Below, one piece after another: positions 45,100 to 54,610 of a DNA stretch of 64,000 bases. The translations under genes and the position numbers were made by a program. Source of the stretch: Metellina segmentata (taxonomy: Eukaryota > Arthropoda > Arachnida > Araneae > Tetragnathidae); contig OX375880.1 of the NCBI GenBank assembly GCA_947359465.1, positions 20,040,714 through 20,104,713 of the forward strand. Reading direction: 5' to 3'. Each line of letters opens with the position of its first letter. Position 1 is the stretch's first letter. Under the pieces are notes generated by a model that was given only the letters and a program-made list of their open reading frames with translations, was not told the origin of the DNA and ran no database searches.

Positions 45100-45420
45100 A
45101 ATTGGTAATTCGTAATTAACGAAGCACTAGAGCAACACAACGGGCTTTTGACGACGGTCTGGGATCAATCCCTGAAGGGAAAGACCCGAGGACAACACCT
45201 CGTAATTTTGAACCACGGTCAGATGACGAGGTCTACACCCGAGTCGTCACCCCACTCTCCAAACTTCCACACCATGCCATGGCAAGAACACGTGTGGTTA
45301 CTAAAGATTTAACGTGAACCAGCAACCCCGTACACGATGATCTGCGATTGGATCAAGTTTCGAACTAGTAACCCTCTGGTTGCCAATGTGTTACTCTTCC
45401 AACTCGGCTACCGCTGCTCT
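45100..45420 (-). mobile_element. SINE-B, full length
   Basis: Opposite orientation to the previous copy with tails touching. Contains AGCACTAGAGCAACACAACG, ACCATGCCATGGCAAGAACA, core TTTAACGTGAACCAGC, AACTAGTAACCCTCTGG and head CGGTAGCCGAGTTGGAAGAG in SINE sense. Confidence 0.85.
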
Positions 45421-45845
45421 ACTAAGAGCTAAGAGTAACATGTCACAAGAGACGCTATCAGGAAATATAATTTAGAAACTGTCAATCTAAATCTAAGCAA
45501 TTAACTCTCTCTGGCATCTAGTCATAGATCGATAGAAAACAAAGGAATTCCCGTCTAGACTGCTTTTTTTAAGGTAATAAAATATCGTCTGTCAAAGTGA
45601 CTATAGGCTACTTAAGACGAAGGGTAGCTCGATTTTCCAGACGCAATTCGATACTTTGCTCTTAGATGATACAAAATATAATGCGAATTATAATATATTA
45701 TATATGTTCACATTCTTAATGGAGCACTCAAAATTATTTTGGGTAATAGAATATTTGTCCCATCACAATTATTATCAGATAGAAGTGCTTTAAATTCATT
45801 ACATATCTTAATGCATTGTCATAACTTGATTAATGTTTTTTTCTT
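45421..45845. other. Unique DNA
   Basis: Nothing recognised. Confidence 0.4.
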
Positions 45846-45858
45846 TTCGTAATTTGGA

Positions 45859-46187
45859 GCCGACCAACCGGTATAGTGGTTAAGGTGTTAGCCTCTAGAT
45901 CGGAAGGTTCCTGGTTCGAATGTGGGTCCGGGCATGTATGTCTGTAAGCGTATGGGGTAGAGTCGGCTGGTGCACCTTAAATCTATCGTGGCCGAAAGTC
46001 CTCACGTTGGGTTGGTGTGGAAGTTTGGAGAGGGGGTGCCAGCTCAGGTGTTGCCTTGTCATCTGACCGTGGTTCAAAATTACGAGGTGTTGTCCTCGGA
46101 TCTTTCCCTTAAGGGACTGATCCCGGACCGTCGTCAATAGCCCGTTGTGTTGCTCTAGTAAGACGTTAACAAAAATTACCATTACCA
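45859..46187 (+). mobile_element. SINE-A, full length
   Basis: Head GCCGACCAACCGGTATAGTG, B box GGTTCGAATGT (decayed), core GGTGCACCTTAAATCTATCG, tail AAAAATTACCATTACCA. Target duplication TTCGTAATTTGGA/TTCGTAATTCGGA at 45846-45858 and 46188-46200. A truncated SINE-A starts 21 bp further in opposite orientation. Confidence 0.93.
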
Positions 46188-46207
46188 TTCGTAATTCGGA
46201 ACAACGG

Positions 46208-46388
46208 TAATGGTAATTTTAGTTAACGTCGTACTAGAGCAACACAACGGGCTATTGACAACGGTCCGGAATCAGTCCCTTAAGGGAAAGATTCGAGGAC
46301 AACACCTCGTAATTTTGAACCACGGTCAGATGACGAAGCAACACCTGAGCTGGCACCCCACTCTCCAAACTTCCACGCCAACCCAACC
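46208..46388 (-). mobile_element. 5'-truncated SINE-A with target duplication
   Basis: Tail GGTAATGGTAATTTTAG, 3' body and part of the core ending CACGCCAACCCAACC. Target duplication TCGGAACAACGG at 46196-46207 and 46389-46400. Its target overlaps the right duplication of the SINE at 45859, so it inserted later. Confidence 0.9.
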
Positions 46389-46414
46389 TCGGAACAACGG
46401 AGTCATATTAGTAG

Positions 46415-46475
46415 AGGTAGGTATTTAATGAACGTCGGACTGGAGCGACGCAACGGGCTATTCACAATAGTAGAG
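46415..46475 (-). mobile_element. SINE-B 3'-end fragment
   Basis: AGGTAGGTATTTAATGAACG tail and GGAGCGACGCAACGGGCTAT. Truncated. Confidence 0.75.
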
Positions 46476-46905
46476 CTGTCTACAAAAAGTGAAATGCACT
46501 TGTTGTGACGCACCGATAGTTTTCACTTTTCTTGAGACACTGTCGATAAAGCACATTATTTAAAGAAAAGTGACAAATTAAAAAAAAATTGTTGATTTTT
46601 ATCTTTTAACTAATCATACTATTAAACGGAGAAAAAACAGGAAATCAATTTAGGATTAGGCTATATTTTTATTAAAGATGTGTGAGCCCTTCTACAAATT
46701 ACAAAAGTTAAGATTTTTCTATCATATTGTGGCACGTACATAAAGGTTCACGTAAGTGGATACTTGTAACGGATACCGAAATAAGACAGATATTATCGGG
46801 GCTCACACAAAAATATGAGCTTTTAGTGGACTGTTATATTACTTTATGTTTTGCTGTACTGCTGTTTATACTGCTTTGAAGTTCATTTACATTGATTGAA
46901 ATTTG
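46476..46905. other. Unique DNA
   Basis: Nothing recognised. Confidence 0.4.
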
Positions 46906-47540
46906 TACTATGATTAGTACACAAAAGCATTATACTGTCCCAAGTATACAAATGAGTTGTGCTATCCCAAGTACACAAGGGTAATGGTAATTTGGTAATT
47001 TTAGTTAACGTCATACTAGAGCAACACAACGGGCTATTGACGACGGTCCGGGATCAGTCCCTTAAGGGAAAGAACCGAGGACAACACCTCGTAATTTTGA
47101 ACCACGGTCAGATGACGAGGCAACACCTGAGCTGGCACCCCACTCTCCAAACTTCCACGCCAACCCAACGTGAGGACTTTCGGCCACGACAGATTTAAGG
47201 TGCACCAGGTGCCTCTACAACATACGTTTTTACAAACATCCATGCCCGAAACCGGATTCGAACCAGGAACCTTCCGATCTAGAGGCTAACACCTTAACCA
47301 CTATACCGGTTGGTCGGCCCAAAGTACACAAAGGAGTTGTGCTGTCCCAAGTAAACAAAGGAGTTGTGCTAGCCTATGTACACAAAGGAGTTATGCTAGC
47401 CTAAGTACACAGAGGAGTTGTGCTATCCCAAGTACACAGAGGAGTTGTGCTATCCCAAGTACACAAAGGTGTTGTGCTATCCCAAGTACACAAAGGAGTT
47501 GTGCTATCTTGAGAACACAAAGGAGTTGTACTACCCAAAG
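46906..47540. repeat. 27-bp minisatellite, split by a SINE
   Basis: Unit CACAAAGGAGTTGTGCTATC plus CCAAGTA, about 2.5 units at 46918-46980 and about 8 units at 47318-47540. The interruption is the SINE-A at 46981-47317. Confidence 0.9.
46981..47317 (-). mobile_element. SINE-A, full length, inside a minisatellite
   Basis: Complete copy in reverse, with two tail units (GGTAATGGTAATTTGGTAAT) and head CCGACCAACCGGTATAGTGG. Flanks CCCAAGTACACAAGG and CCCAAAGTACACAAAGG could be a target duplication or just adjacent repeat units. Confidence 0.92.
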
Positions 47541-47544
47541 TCCA

Positions 47545-48215
47545 TCCATCCATATCTCATCATTAAAACAAAACTGACCAGATCTTGATGGATGAGATAT
47601 ATCGTCATTAAAACAAAACTGACCAGATCTTGATGGATGAGATATATCGTCATCGAAACAAAACTGACTAGACCTTGATGGACTAGATATATCGTCACTA
47701 AGACAGAACTGACTATACCTCGATAGACTAGATATCTCGTCATTAAAACAAAACTGACTGGACCTTGATGAAGGAGGTATATCGTCATTAGAGGAAAACT
47801 GTCAAGATTTTGATATCATCACCACCTAAAAGTCGCCAATATCTTCATGACAAGATATACCGGCACTGGAAAAATGTGTGTTACCTTGATGTACGAAATT
47901 CCTCGTCGAAATCACTTGGTCAATGTGTCTTAATTTCAATATCCATCAGCGTTTTGAGATCACAAGTATGTAAACAAAACTAATTTTAGCTGAATTTATT
48001 ACTTTCCTGGTTTGTTTTCTTGAGTAATCTCATCATTAGCAAAACTGACGAGACCTCGATGGATGATATATCTCGTCAATGGAAGGAAACTGACCAGATC
48101 TTAATCTCATATCATAAAAAAGTCCGCAATATCTTGATGACGAGATACATCGTCATACGAAAAACTGGTCGGATCTTGATAAACGAGATATCTCGTCGAA
48201 ATCACTTCGAGTGTT
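47545..48215. repeat. 45-bp minisatellite
   Basis: Five to six good units of GATGAGATATATCGTCATTA plus AAACAAAACTGACCAGATCT plus TGATG, then diverged units (AAACTGACGAGACCTCGATG, GATATCTCGTC) to about 48200, interrupted by unrelated DNA at about 47900-48020. Related to the arrays at 18415, 19756 and 50685. The 15-residue repeated open frame on the minus strand is a by-product of the 45-bp period. Confidence 0.85.
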
Positions 48216-48877
48216 AAGGGACAAAGGACTTTCAAAACAAACATCTGTTTTTATTATTCGAATGGAATAAAATGTACATACAAATTTGTGTAGCAAAATG
48301 TCTGCACAAAGTTTCGTCCATAAATATAAAGTTGAGCGGAAGTTATTGCATTAAACGACTGTCTAAAGGTTTGATAAATTAACAAAAATTGATAGATCTC
48401 ATAAGTATTAGTCAAAATTTTAATCCACATAATAGTTGGTATGCATTTTAATCAACTTCCTTTTGGTATATGTATCATACAATTGTAGAGGGCAAAATAT
48501 TTGAACCCAAACACCCAAGATTTTGCAAAAAAAGCATAGGTTAAGAATAAGAAGCATTTTAAACATTTTTAATATTTGGAAGTATGCTGAATTTTTCATT
48601 TGCACTTAGGTATGTACAACAGCTTTCAAAGACATTCCGAAAACATTTTCAACAAAATAAATCTAATGCGTAGGGATTATTTTGAAATCGGAAGGATGTT
48701 AAAAATCCCAATCAGTGAAAAACGGGTTTTCTAAGTAGATTAATAATATTCATCTACTATATCTTGATTTTGTCGTATAATTATAACAGCGTCAAAAATT
48801 ATCATTTTTGAAAACTTGATCCTGCTATTTGCAGAATTTTTTGGGGCCGCGGGAGCAAGGTTGCAAGAGTAATAAAT
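48216..48877. other. Unique AT-rich DNA
   Basis: Nothing recognised. Confidence 0.4.
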
Positions 48878-49080
48878 CCGGTGCACGTTTAATCTGTCGT
48901 GGCTTCCAATGTCCTCACGTTGGCGTGGTATGGAAGTTTGGAGAGTAAGGTGGCAGCTCAGATATTGACCTAGTCATCTGATTCAAAATGATGTGCTCGG
49001 ATTTTTCCCTTCGGGATTGATACTGTACCGACGCCAATAGCTCGTTGTTTTTCTCCTGTGCGACGTTAATTCAATCACCC
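48878..49080 (+). mobile_element. SINE-B, head missing
   Basis: Starts at the core (CCGGTGCACGTTTAATCTGT), then TGTCCTCACGTTGGCGTGG, AAGTTTGGAGAGTAAGGTGG, CTTCGGGATTGATACTG and TGCGACGTTAATTCAA. Tail-to-tail with the next SINE. Confidence 0.82.
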
Positions 49081-49096
49081 TCTGCAGAATTTGGAT

Positions 49097-49410
49097 TGGT
49101 AATTGGTAATTTTTTGTTTACGTCGTACTAGAGCAACACAACGGGCTATTGACGACGGTCCGGGATCAGTCCCTTAAGGGAAAGATCCGAGGACGACACC
49201 TCGTAATTTTGAACCACGGTCAGATGACGAAGCAACACCTGAGCTGGCACCCCACTCTCCAAACTTCCACGCCAACCCAACGTGAGGACTTTCGGCCACG
49301 ACAGATTTAAGGTGCACCAGCCGCCTCTACACCATACGCTTACAAACATCCATGCCCGCACCCGGATTCGAACCAGGAACCTTCCGATCTAGAGGCTAAC
49401 ACCTTAACCA
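49097..49410 (-). mobile_element. SINE-A truncated within the head, with target duplication
   Basis: Full body and B box (GGTTCGAATCC), but the 5' end stops at AGTGGTTAAGG, just inside the A box. Target duplication CTGCAGAATTTGGAT at 49082-49096 and 49411-49425 flanks exactly this end, so the copy was born truncated. Confidence 0.93.
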
Positions 49411-49425
49411 CTGCAGAATTTGGAT

Positions 49426-49852
49426 ATAAACTAATTAAGGCTAAAATTAAAAAATCGCTTTTTGTGATTTTGAAAGTCTTTAATGAGGTGACGAAAATTT
49501 CTGTCTATAACAACACATCGGTGGTGGTACTGGATAAACGTCGTATAATACAGTTGGTCAGTTTCAGTTGACAGTTTGAATGACCGTTCATCGAACTCGG
49601 ACACATTTGATGACAAGTGATATTTTGTACGTAATGAATGTTTGGACTGAAGCTATTAAAGAGGACACTTGAATAAATGGCGTGTATTAGAAGTGCTAGG
49701 TCAGAGGGTATATAATATTATGGTATAGACATCTGACAGTAATATGCAATGACTTTTATACATTAATCCGTCTGGAGATACACGGACAGTCAGACTGTAT
49801 CGTTAGGTTGCTGTGTTGTAATTACTATCATGAGGGCGAGTGAATTACTTAC
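49426..49852. other. Unique DNA
   Basis: Nothing recognised. Confidence 0.4.
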
Positions 49853-50662
49853 AACGCCATGATGTAAGTTATTACTCTGGTGTAAAATTTTCCGCAGATT
49901 TCAAATCCGTTGAAATTTTTAATCCATCTTTAGCGATTCCAATTTTACGAAAAAGAATTAACAATCCCACTCAAAATGTTTTTTTTTATTTTTTGCTCTC
50001 ACTCCCTGCAATGGAATAGGACAGAAAATGTAATCTGTTTCTTTTTTTTTTAACGCGAAGGGCAGAAGATGCAATCTGTTTCACGTGACGTCACAATCCC
50101 TTGCGAAAATATAAAAGATATATTAAATTTTAAAATATCTATTTAAAGAAAATTATATTTTTAGGTATCGATCTAAAGTGAAATTTTCCGCAGATTTCAT
50201 ATCCGTTGAAATTTGTACTCTATCTTTCACGGTCTAGGAGATAGAAAAAATAATTAAGTGAGTCCAGTTAAAAGATTTATCGTCTGGCTGAAAAATAATT
50301 CCTCCGCGCAAAATCAAAGCGGAAACGAAAACAATAACTTTCTCCGAGTTCCACGCGAAGAAAAAAACTTGGCATGCTTCCTAAGGCTGACGGCAAGGTC
50401 ACGTGGGTAAAAAAGTTCAAATTGGAGTGGTTCTTCTTTCGCGGAAAAAGGCGTTAAAAAACCGATGGAGAATAAATTATTAAATTCATTTAAAAATCTT
50501 CTAGATTAAAATTTAAAATTCGGCGCGACCCAAAAATTGCAAAAAATTCGAACTACCTGTGTGCTAAATCTCATTGCTGTAAGTGCCATAGATCGTCAGG
50601 ATTTGGCGGAAACGAAAAAAAAAAAAAAAAAAAAAAAAAACACTTCCTTTAATAATAGTAGA
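49853..50662 (-). mobile_element. Alpha-family Helitron, 3' truncated
   Basis: Minus strand 5' end TCTACTATTATTAAAGGAAG (50662). Interior blocks TTTTCCGCAGATTTCA, CTATCTTTCACGGTCTAGGA and TAATTCCTCCGCGCAAAA are shared with the copies at 9129 and 22443. It ends near ACAACGCCATGATGTAAG without the terminal hairpin. Contains a poly-A run at about 50617-50640. Confidence 0.75.
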
Positions 50663-50684
50663 GATTCTACGAGTGGTTTTCACG

Positions 50685-50935
50685 AGATATCACGTCCTTC
50701 AATATCTTTCCAATTTTGCCTAATGACAAGATATCTCACCATCAAGATTTTGTCGATTCTTTGGGATCACGAGGTTACTGAAGTTATCCCTTGTTTGTGT
50801 CGTTCTATAACCCTCAAAGGGGTTTTGACGAGATATCTCGTCTATCGCGATCTGGTCATCTGTGTTGACGAGATACCTCGTGGAGACAAACAGGAGGAGG
50901 GGCATTTTGACAATCCTGTGCACGCAAGAGAAGTA
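50685..50935. repeat. Diverged minisatellite related to 47545
   Basis: Repeated CACGAGATATCACG, ACAAGATATCTCACCATC, GACGAGATATCTCGTC and ACGAGATACCTCGT palindromic cores at roughly 45-70 bp spacing, beginning about 20 bp outside the Helitron 5' end. Confidence 0.65.
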
Positions 50936-50984
50936 CACCAGGGTAAGTTATAAGAATCGAGCCAGAGTCGTCTACAACTTACGG

Positions 50985-51159
50985 TATTTGGTAATTTTTA
51001 GTTAACGTCGTGCTAGAGCAACACAACGGGCTATTAACGACGATCAATCCCCTAAGGGAAATATCCGAAGACAACACCAGGTAATTTTGAACCACGGTCA
51101 GATGACGAGGTAACACCTGAGCTGACACCCCACTCTCCAAACTTCCACATCTACCTAAC
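50985..51159 (-). mobile_element. 5'-truncated SINE with target duplication
   Basis: GGTAATTTTTAGTTAACG tail and 3' body to TCCAAACTTCCACATCTACC. Target duplication CTACAACTTACGG at 50972-50984 and 51160-51172. A small internal deletion removes GGTCCGG. Confidence 0.9.
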
Positions 51160-51365
51160 CTACAACTTACGGGGAATGGACTAAGGATGATTTCTAAGGA
51201 AACATATAAGCACAGGCTTTGTGTCGGGAGCAATTCTTGTGGTAAACAGACATTAGATTGATGGATAGAAAGGTATATAGAGGGACGATCGGGTCCTGAA
51301 CACCGATCATACGTTGCGATACGCCTTTTTGCTCAGAATATTCTCATATGTTTTATTTTCTAAGG

Positions 51366-52074
51366 CAGGGTTCTTCATCCTGGGTTCCGACAAAGTTTTG
51401 AAGGGTTCCTCAGTGTTAATGGGACAGACTACTGAGACGAAACTCTATATTGTATTGTTTGTATCAACGGCACATCTGTTAAAGATCTTTCACTCTGTAT
51501 TCATTAACAAAGACTTAATTCAGAAACAGGTTAATCGACCTACCGGTATAGTGGTTAAGGAGTTAGCCTCTAGATCGGAAAGTTCCTGGTCCGAATCCGG
51601 GTCCAGTCATGGATGTTTGTAAGCGTATGGTGTAGAGGCGGCTGGTGCAACTTAAATCTGTCGTGGCCGAAAGTCCTCACGTTGGGTTGGCGTGGAAGTT
51701 TGGAGAGTAGGGTGCCAGCTCAGGTGTTGCTTCGTCAACTGACCGTGGTTCAAAATTACGAGGTGTTGTCCTCGGATCTTACCCTTAAGGGACTGATCCC
51801 GGACCGTCGTCAATAGCCCGTTGTGTTGCTCTATTACGACGTTAACTAAAATTAACATTACCAGAAACAGGTTAGATGCAGAAGACGAAATTCGTTTGAA
51901 AATCTCAATCATTACTCCGGTTTTTCGTGATACGTAAAAACATATTTAGGTGAAACTTGAGTAGGTAACACAAGTTTGAATAACACTGTCGTAAAGTGTT
52001 ATCTAAATTTCCGTTCCTTAAAGAATTTATAAACTAGAAGGGTTCCAAAGGCTGTGAAAGGTTGAAGATCCTTG
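51366..52074. mobile_element. hAT element holding a SINE
   Basis: Termini CAGGGTTCTTCATCCTGGGTTCC and, reversed, CAAGGATCTTCAACCTTTC. Flanking octamers TTCTAAGG (51358-51365) and TTCTAAGC (52075-52082) differ at one base. Without the SINE (51534-51862) the element is about 370 bp and non-coding. Confidence 0.75.
51534..51862 (+). mobile_element. SINE-A, full length, in a hAT element
   Basis: Head CGACCTACCGGTATAGTGG, B box GGTCCGAATCC, complete core and body, tail AAAATTAACATTACC. Target duplication AGAAACAGGTTA at 51522-51533 and 51863-51874. Confidence 0.92.
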
Positions 52075-52166
52075 TTCTAAGCGATTCACACGTATATATA
52101 CGTTCAACAGCCTGCAGTCTCTCCTGCATCACTTTTAGCCAGTTTTGGTCAGAGATAGAAGTGACC

Positions 52167-52350
52167 GGTGGAGTGGTCGTTCACGGTAAGAAGGCGATTT
52201 GTCGCCAAATATGGTAACCTTCACCTTTTTTCACATCTGCCGTTTTTGTTATGGCAACCCTCTCTGCTGTTACGGAATTCAGCCGCCATCTTGATTTGGC
52301 GACATAAATTAGTTGGCGACAAACGTCTTACCGTGAACGACCACTCCACC
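52167..52350. mobile_element. MITE, second copy, with 8-bp target duplication
   Basis: Ends GGTGGAGTGGTCGTTCACGG and CCGTGAACGACCACTCCACC are perfect complements. Target duplication AAGTGACC at 52159-52166 and 52351-52358. Interior in opposite orientation to the copy at 41049 (TTGGCGACA and CTGTTACGGAATTC blocks swapped). Confidence 0.92.
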
Positions 52351-52419
52351 AAGTGACCATGTGACGCTGTCAGGAATTGGATGGGTGGATGTTTGACGTA
52401 GAAGGTCAGAGGACAATAT

Positions 52420-52968
52420 AGGTAGGTATTTTAATGAACGTCATACTGAGAAACAATACAACGGGCTATTGACGACGAAAAGGACAAGAAACAAGACAGC
52501 AAGGAAAACGGTCGGGTATTGAAGACCGATCGTACTTTGTGAGGCTCTTCCCTGAGAGTAAGATCGTCATTTATTGTTTAGTTTGTTCCTTTATTGTTTA
52601 TCCAATAAACGTTCTATTAAATTTCAAGTGTTCTCTTTTGCCAACAACACAACGGACAACTCACTGTATTCTCACTGACATTCAACTGACTGATTGTCTG
52701 TATTGACTACGGTCCGAAATCAATTCCCCAAGGGAAAGGTCCGCGGAAAACACCACGTAATTTTGAACCACGGTAGAGGACGAGGCAACACATGAGCTGG
52801 CACCCTGCTCTCCAAACTTACACACGAGGTCAACGTGAGGACATTTGAGGCCACTACAGATTTCACGTGCACGGTCTCCCTTGTATATGATGGTCGATAT
52901 TGGTTGATTCCACTATCTAATTCCGATTGCCAATTCGTTTCTCTTCCAAAAGCCTTAAGTGGCCCGCT
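52420..52968 (-). mobile_element. SINE-B interrupted by unrelated DNA
   Basis: The tail and 3' end are at 52420-52480 (AGGTAGGTATTTTAATGAACG, ACAACGGGCTATTGACGACG). The rest resumes at about 52703 (ACTACGGTCCGAAATCAATT) and runs to a decayed head at about 52965. The 220-bp insert carries CGGTCGGGTATTGAAGACCG and an AATAAA, see findings. Confidence 0.75.
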
Positions 52969-53187
52969 AAACGTAATTTGGAATCACATTGAAAACGTAA
53001 CGGTTTGTTTGTAAACTATTAAATAGTGGTGTCTATGTACTGCGATTACGGTGAACCTTGTTACGAGTCCATTTAAATGAAGGTGGCGTTGGTTAGTATA
53101 ACGTCATAGCGCATGAGTCGTATAAGGCCGAGTTGCGCTAAGCACAAGACAATGTTAAGTAAGAAATGTAAAAGGGTAGATTGGGGA

Positions 53188-53520
53188 TTGGTAATTGGTA
53201 ATTTTTAGTTAACGTCGTACTAGAGCAACACAACGGGCTGTTGACGACGGTCCGGGATCAGTCCCTTAAGGGAAAGATCCGAGGACAACACCTTGTAATT
53301 TTGAACCACGGTCAGATGACGAAGCAACACCTGAGCTGGCACCCCACTCTCCAAACTTCCACGCCAACCCAACGTGAGGACTTTCGGCCACGACAGATTT
53401 AAGGTGCACCAGCCGCCTCTACACCATACGCTTACAAACATCCATGCCCGGACCCGGATTTGAACCAGGAACCTTCCGATCTAGAGGCTAACACCATAAC
53501 CACTATACCGGTTGGTCGGC
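53188..53520 (-). mobile_element. SINE-A, full length
   Basis: Complete reverse copy with head GCCGACCAACCGGTATAGTG and B box GGTTCAAATCC. Target duplication GGTAGATTGGGGA at 53175-53187 and 53521-53533. Confidence 0.93.
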
Positions 53521-53556
53521 GGTAGATTGGGGAATAGGAGATAAAAGGACAAAAAC

Positions 53557-53836
53557 ATTGGTTGGGAATCCCGCGAGGATCCCTAAAGGACAACCCACGG
53601 ACAACACCACGTAATTTTGAACCACGGTCAGAGGACGAGGGAACACCTGAGCTGGAACCCAGCTCTCCAAACTTACACACCAACCCAACGTGAGGAGTTT
53701 CAGCCACGACATATTTAAGGTGCACCAGCCGCCTCTACACCATACGCATACAAACATCCATGCCCGGACCCGGATTCGAACCAAGAACCTTCCGATCTAG
53801 AGGTGAACACCTTAACCACTATACCGGTTAGTCAGC
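53557..53836 (-). mobile_element. SINE-A, 3' end missing
   Basis: Body from GACAACCCACGGACAACACC through the core to the head GGCTGACTAACCGGTATAGT. The tail and the GTTGTGTTGCTCTAG region are absent. Its head is the first of three in tandem. Confidence 0.87.
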
Positions 53837-54012
53837 CACTTACAAAGATCCATACACTCACCCGGATTCGAACCAGGAACCTTCCGATCTAGAGGTGAAC
53901 GCCTTAACCACTATACCGGTTAGTCAGCCACTTACAAAGATCCATACACTCACCCGGATTCGAACCAGGAACCTTCTGATCTAGAGACAAACACCTTTAC
54001 CACCAGACTGGT
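53745..54012 (-). repeat. Three SINE-A tRNA-like heads in tandem, 92-bp period
   Basis: CACCCGGATTCGAACCAGGA or a close variant occurs three times (about 53769, 53858 and 53954), each followed by CTTAACCACTATACCGGTTA or a variant. The spacer CACTTACAAAGATCCATACA is identical between heads 1-2 and 2-3. Each head has an A box and a B box in minus sense. Only the first is attached to a SINE body. Confidence 0.88.
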
Positions 54013-54015
54013 TGG

Positions 54016-54078
54016 GCATCTTAGCAACTCTCCTGTTGCCAATCCGTTACTCTTGCAACCGGTCTACCGCGTTGCAAT
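54016..54078 (-). mobile_element. SINE-B head piece adjoining the tandem heads
   Basis: CAACTCTCCTGTTGCCAATCC, GTTACTCTTGCAACCGGTC and TACCGCG, a SINE-B head in reverse (sense CGGTAGACCGGTTGCAAGAG). No body attached. Confidence 0.72.
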
Positions 54079-54283
54079 TCTATTGCATGAGCAACAGAAT
54101 CTTTCCTGTGAAATGAAGTGAACCAAGTGGTGTACCAGTAACACAACAGTCTACATTACAATACACTAATATTTATTTTATAATACGATGCGTACAATAT
54201 CTAACTGTCAGCGATTTGTATCGTTGGCGCTGCAAAACAGGCAAAAACGGGACCTGCTCAAGGGCGGACGATAAAAATTGCAC

Positions 54284-54610
54284 CGGAGCAGCTGTAATCC
54301 AGTTGGAAGAGTAACGGATTAGCAACCGGTGGGTTACGAGTTCAAATCCAACTACAGACCGTAGCGTCAAGGAGGGGGGGGGGCTGGTGCACGTTAAATA
54401 GGTCGCGGCGTCAAATCTCCTCACGTTAGCTTGTAGTGTGGAAGTTTGGAGAGTGCGTTGCCAACTGAAGTGTTGACTTCTTCATCTGACCGTGATCCAA
54501 ATTGACGATACGTTGTCCTCGATTCTCTCCCTTCGGAATGGATACCGAACCATAGCCAATAGCCCGTTCTATCGCTCCACTGCGACGTTAATTAAACTTT
54601 CTACCTACCG
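54284..54610 (+). mobile_element. SINE-B, full length
   Basis: Head CAGCTGTAATCCAGTTGGAAG, B box GAGTTCAAATCC, AGACCGTAGCGTCAAGGAGG, core GGTGCACGTTAAATAGGTCG, body, and GCGACGTTAATTAAACTTTC with CTACCTACC tail. A complete reference for SINE-B. Confidence 0.9.

Noticed and set aside
47325..48215. CRISPR-like array
   Set aside because: Repeat and spacer are not distinct. Whole 27-bp and 45-bp units repeat directly in a eukaryotic genome, so these are minisatellites.
6622..53784. Recurrent open frames of 60-100 codons with LASRSEGSW, GWCGSLESGVPAQVL or GLLTTVRDQSLKGK
   Set aside because: All lie inside SINE-A/B copies in both orientations. The similarity comes from the SINE DNA, not protein selection. 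SINEs are non-coding.
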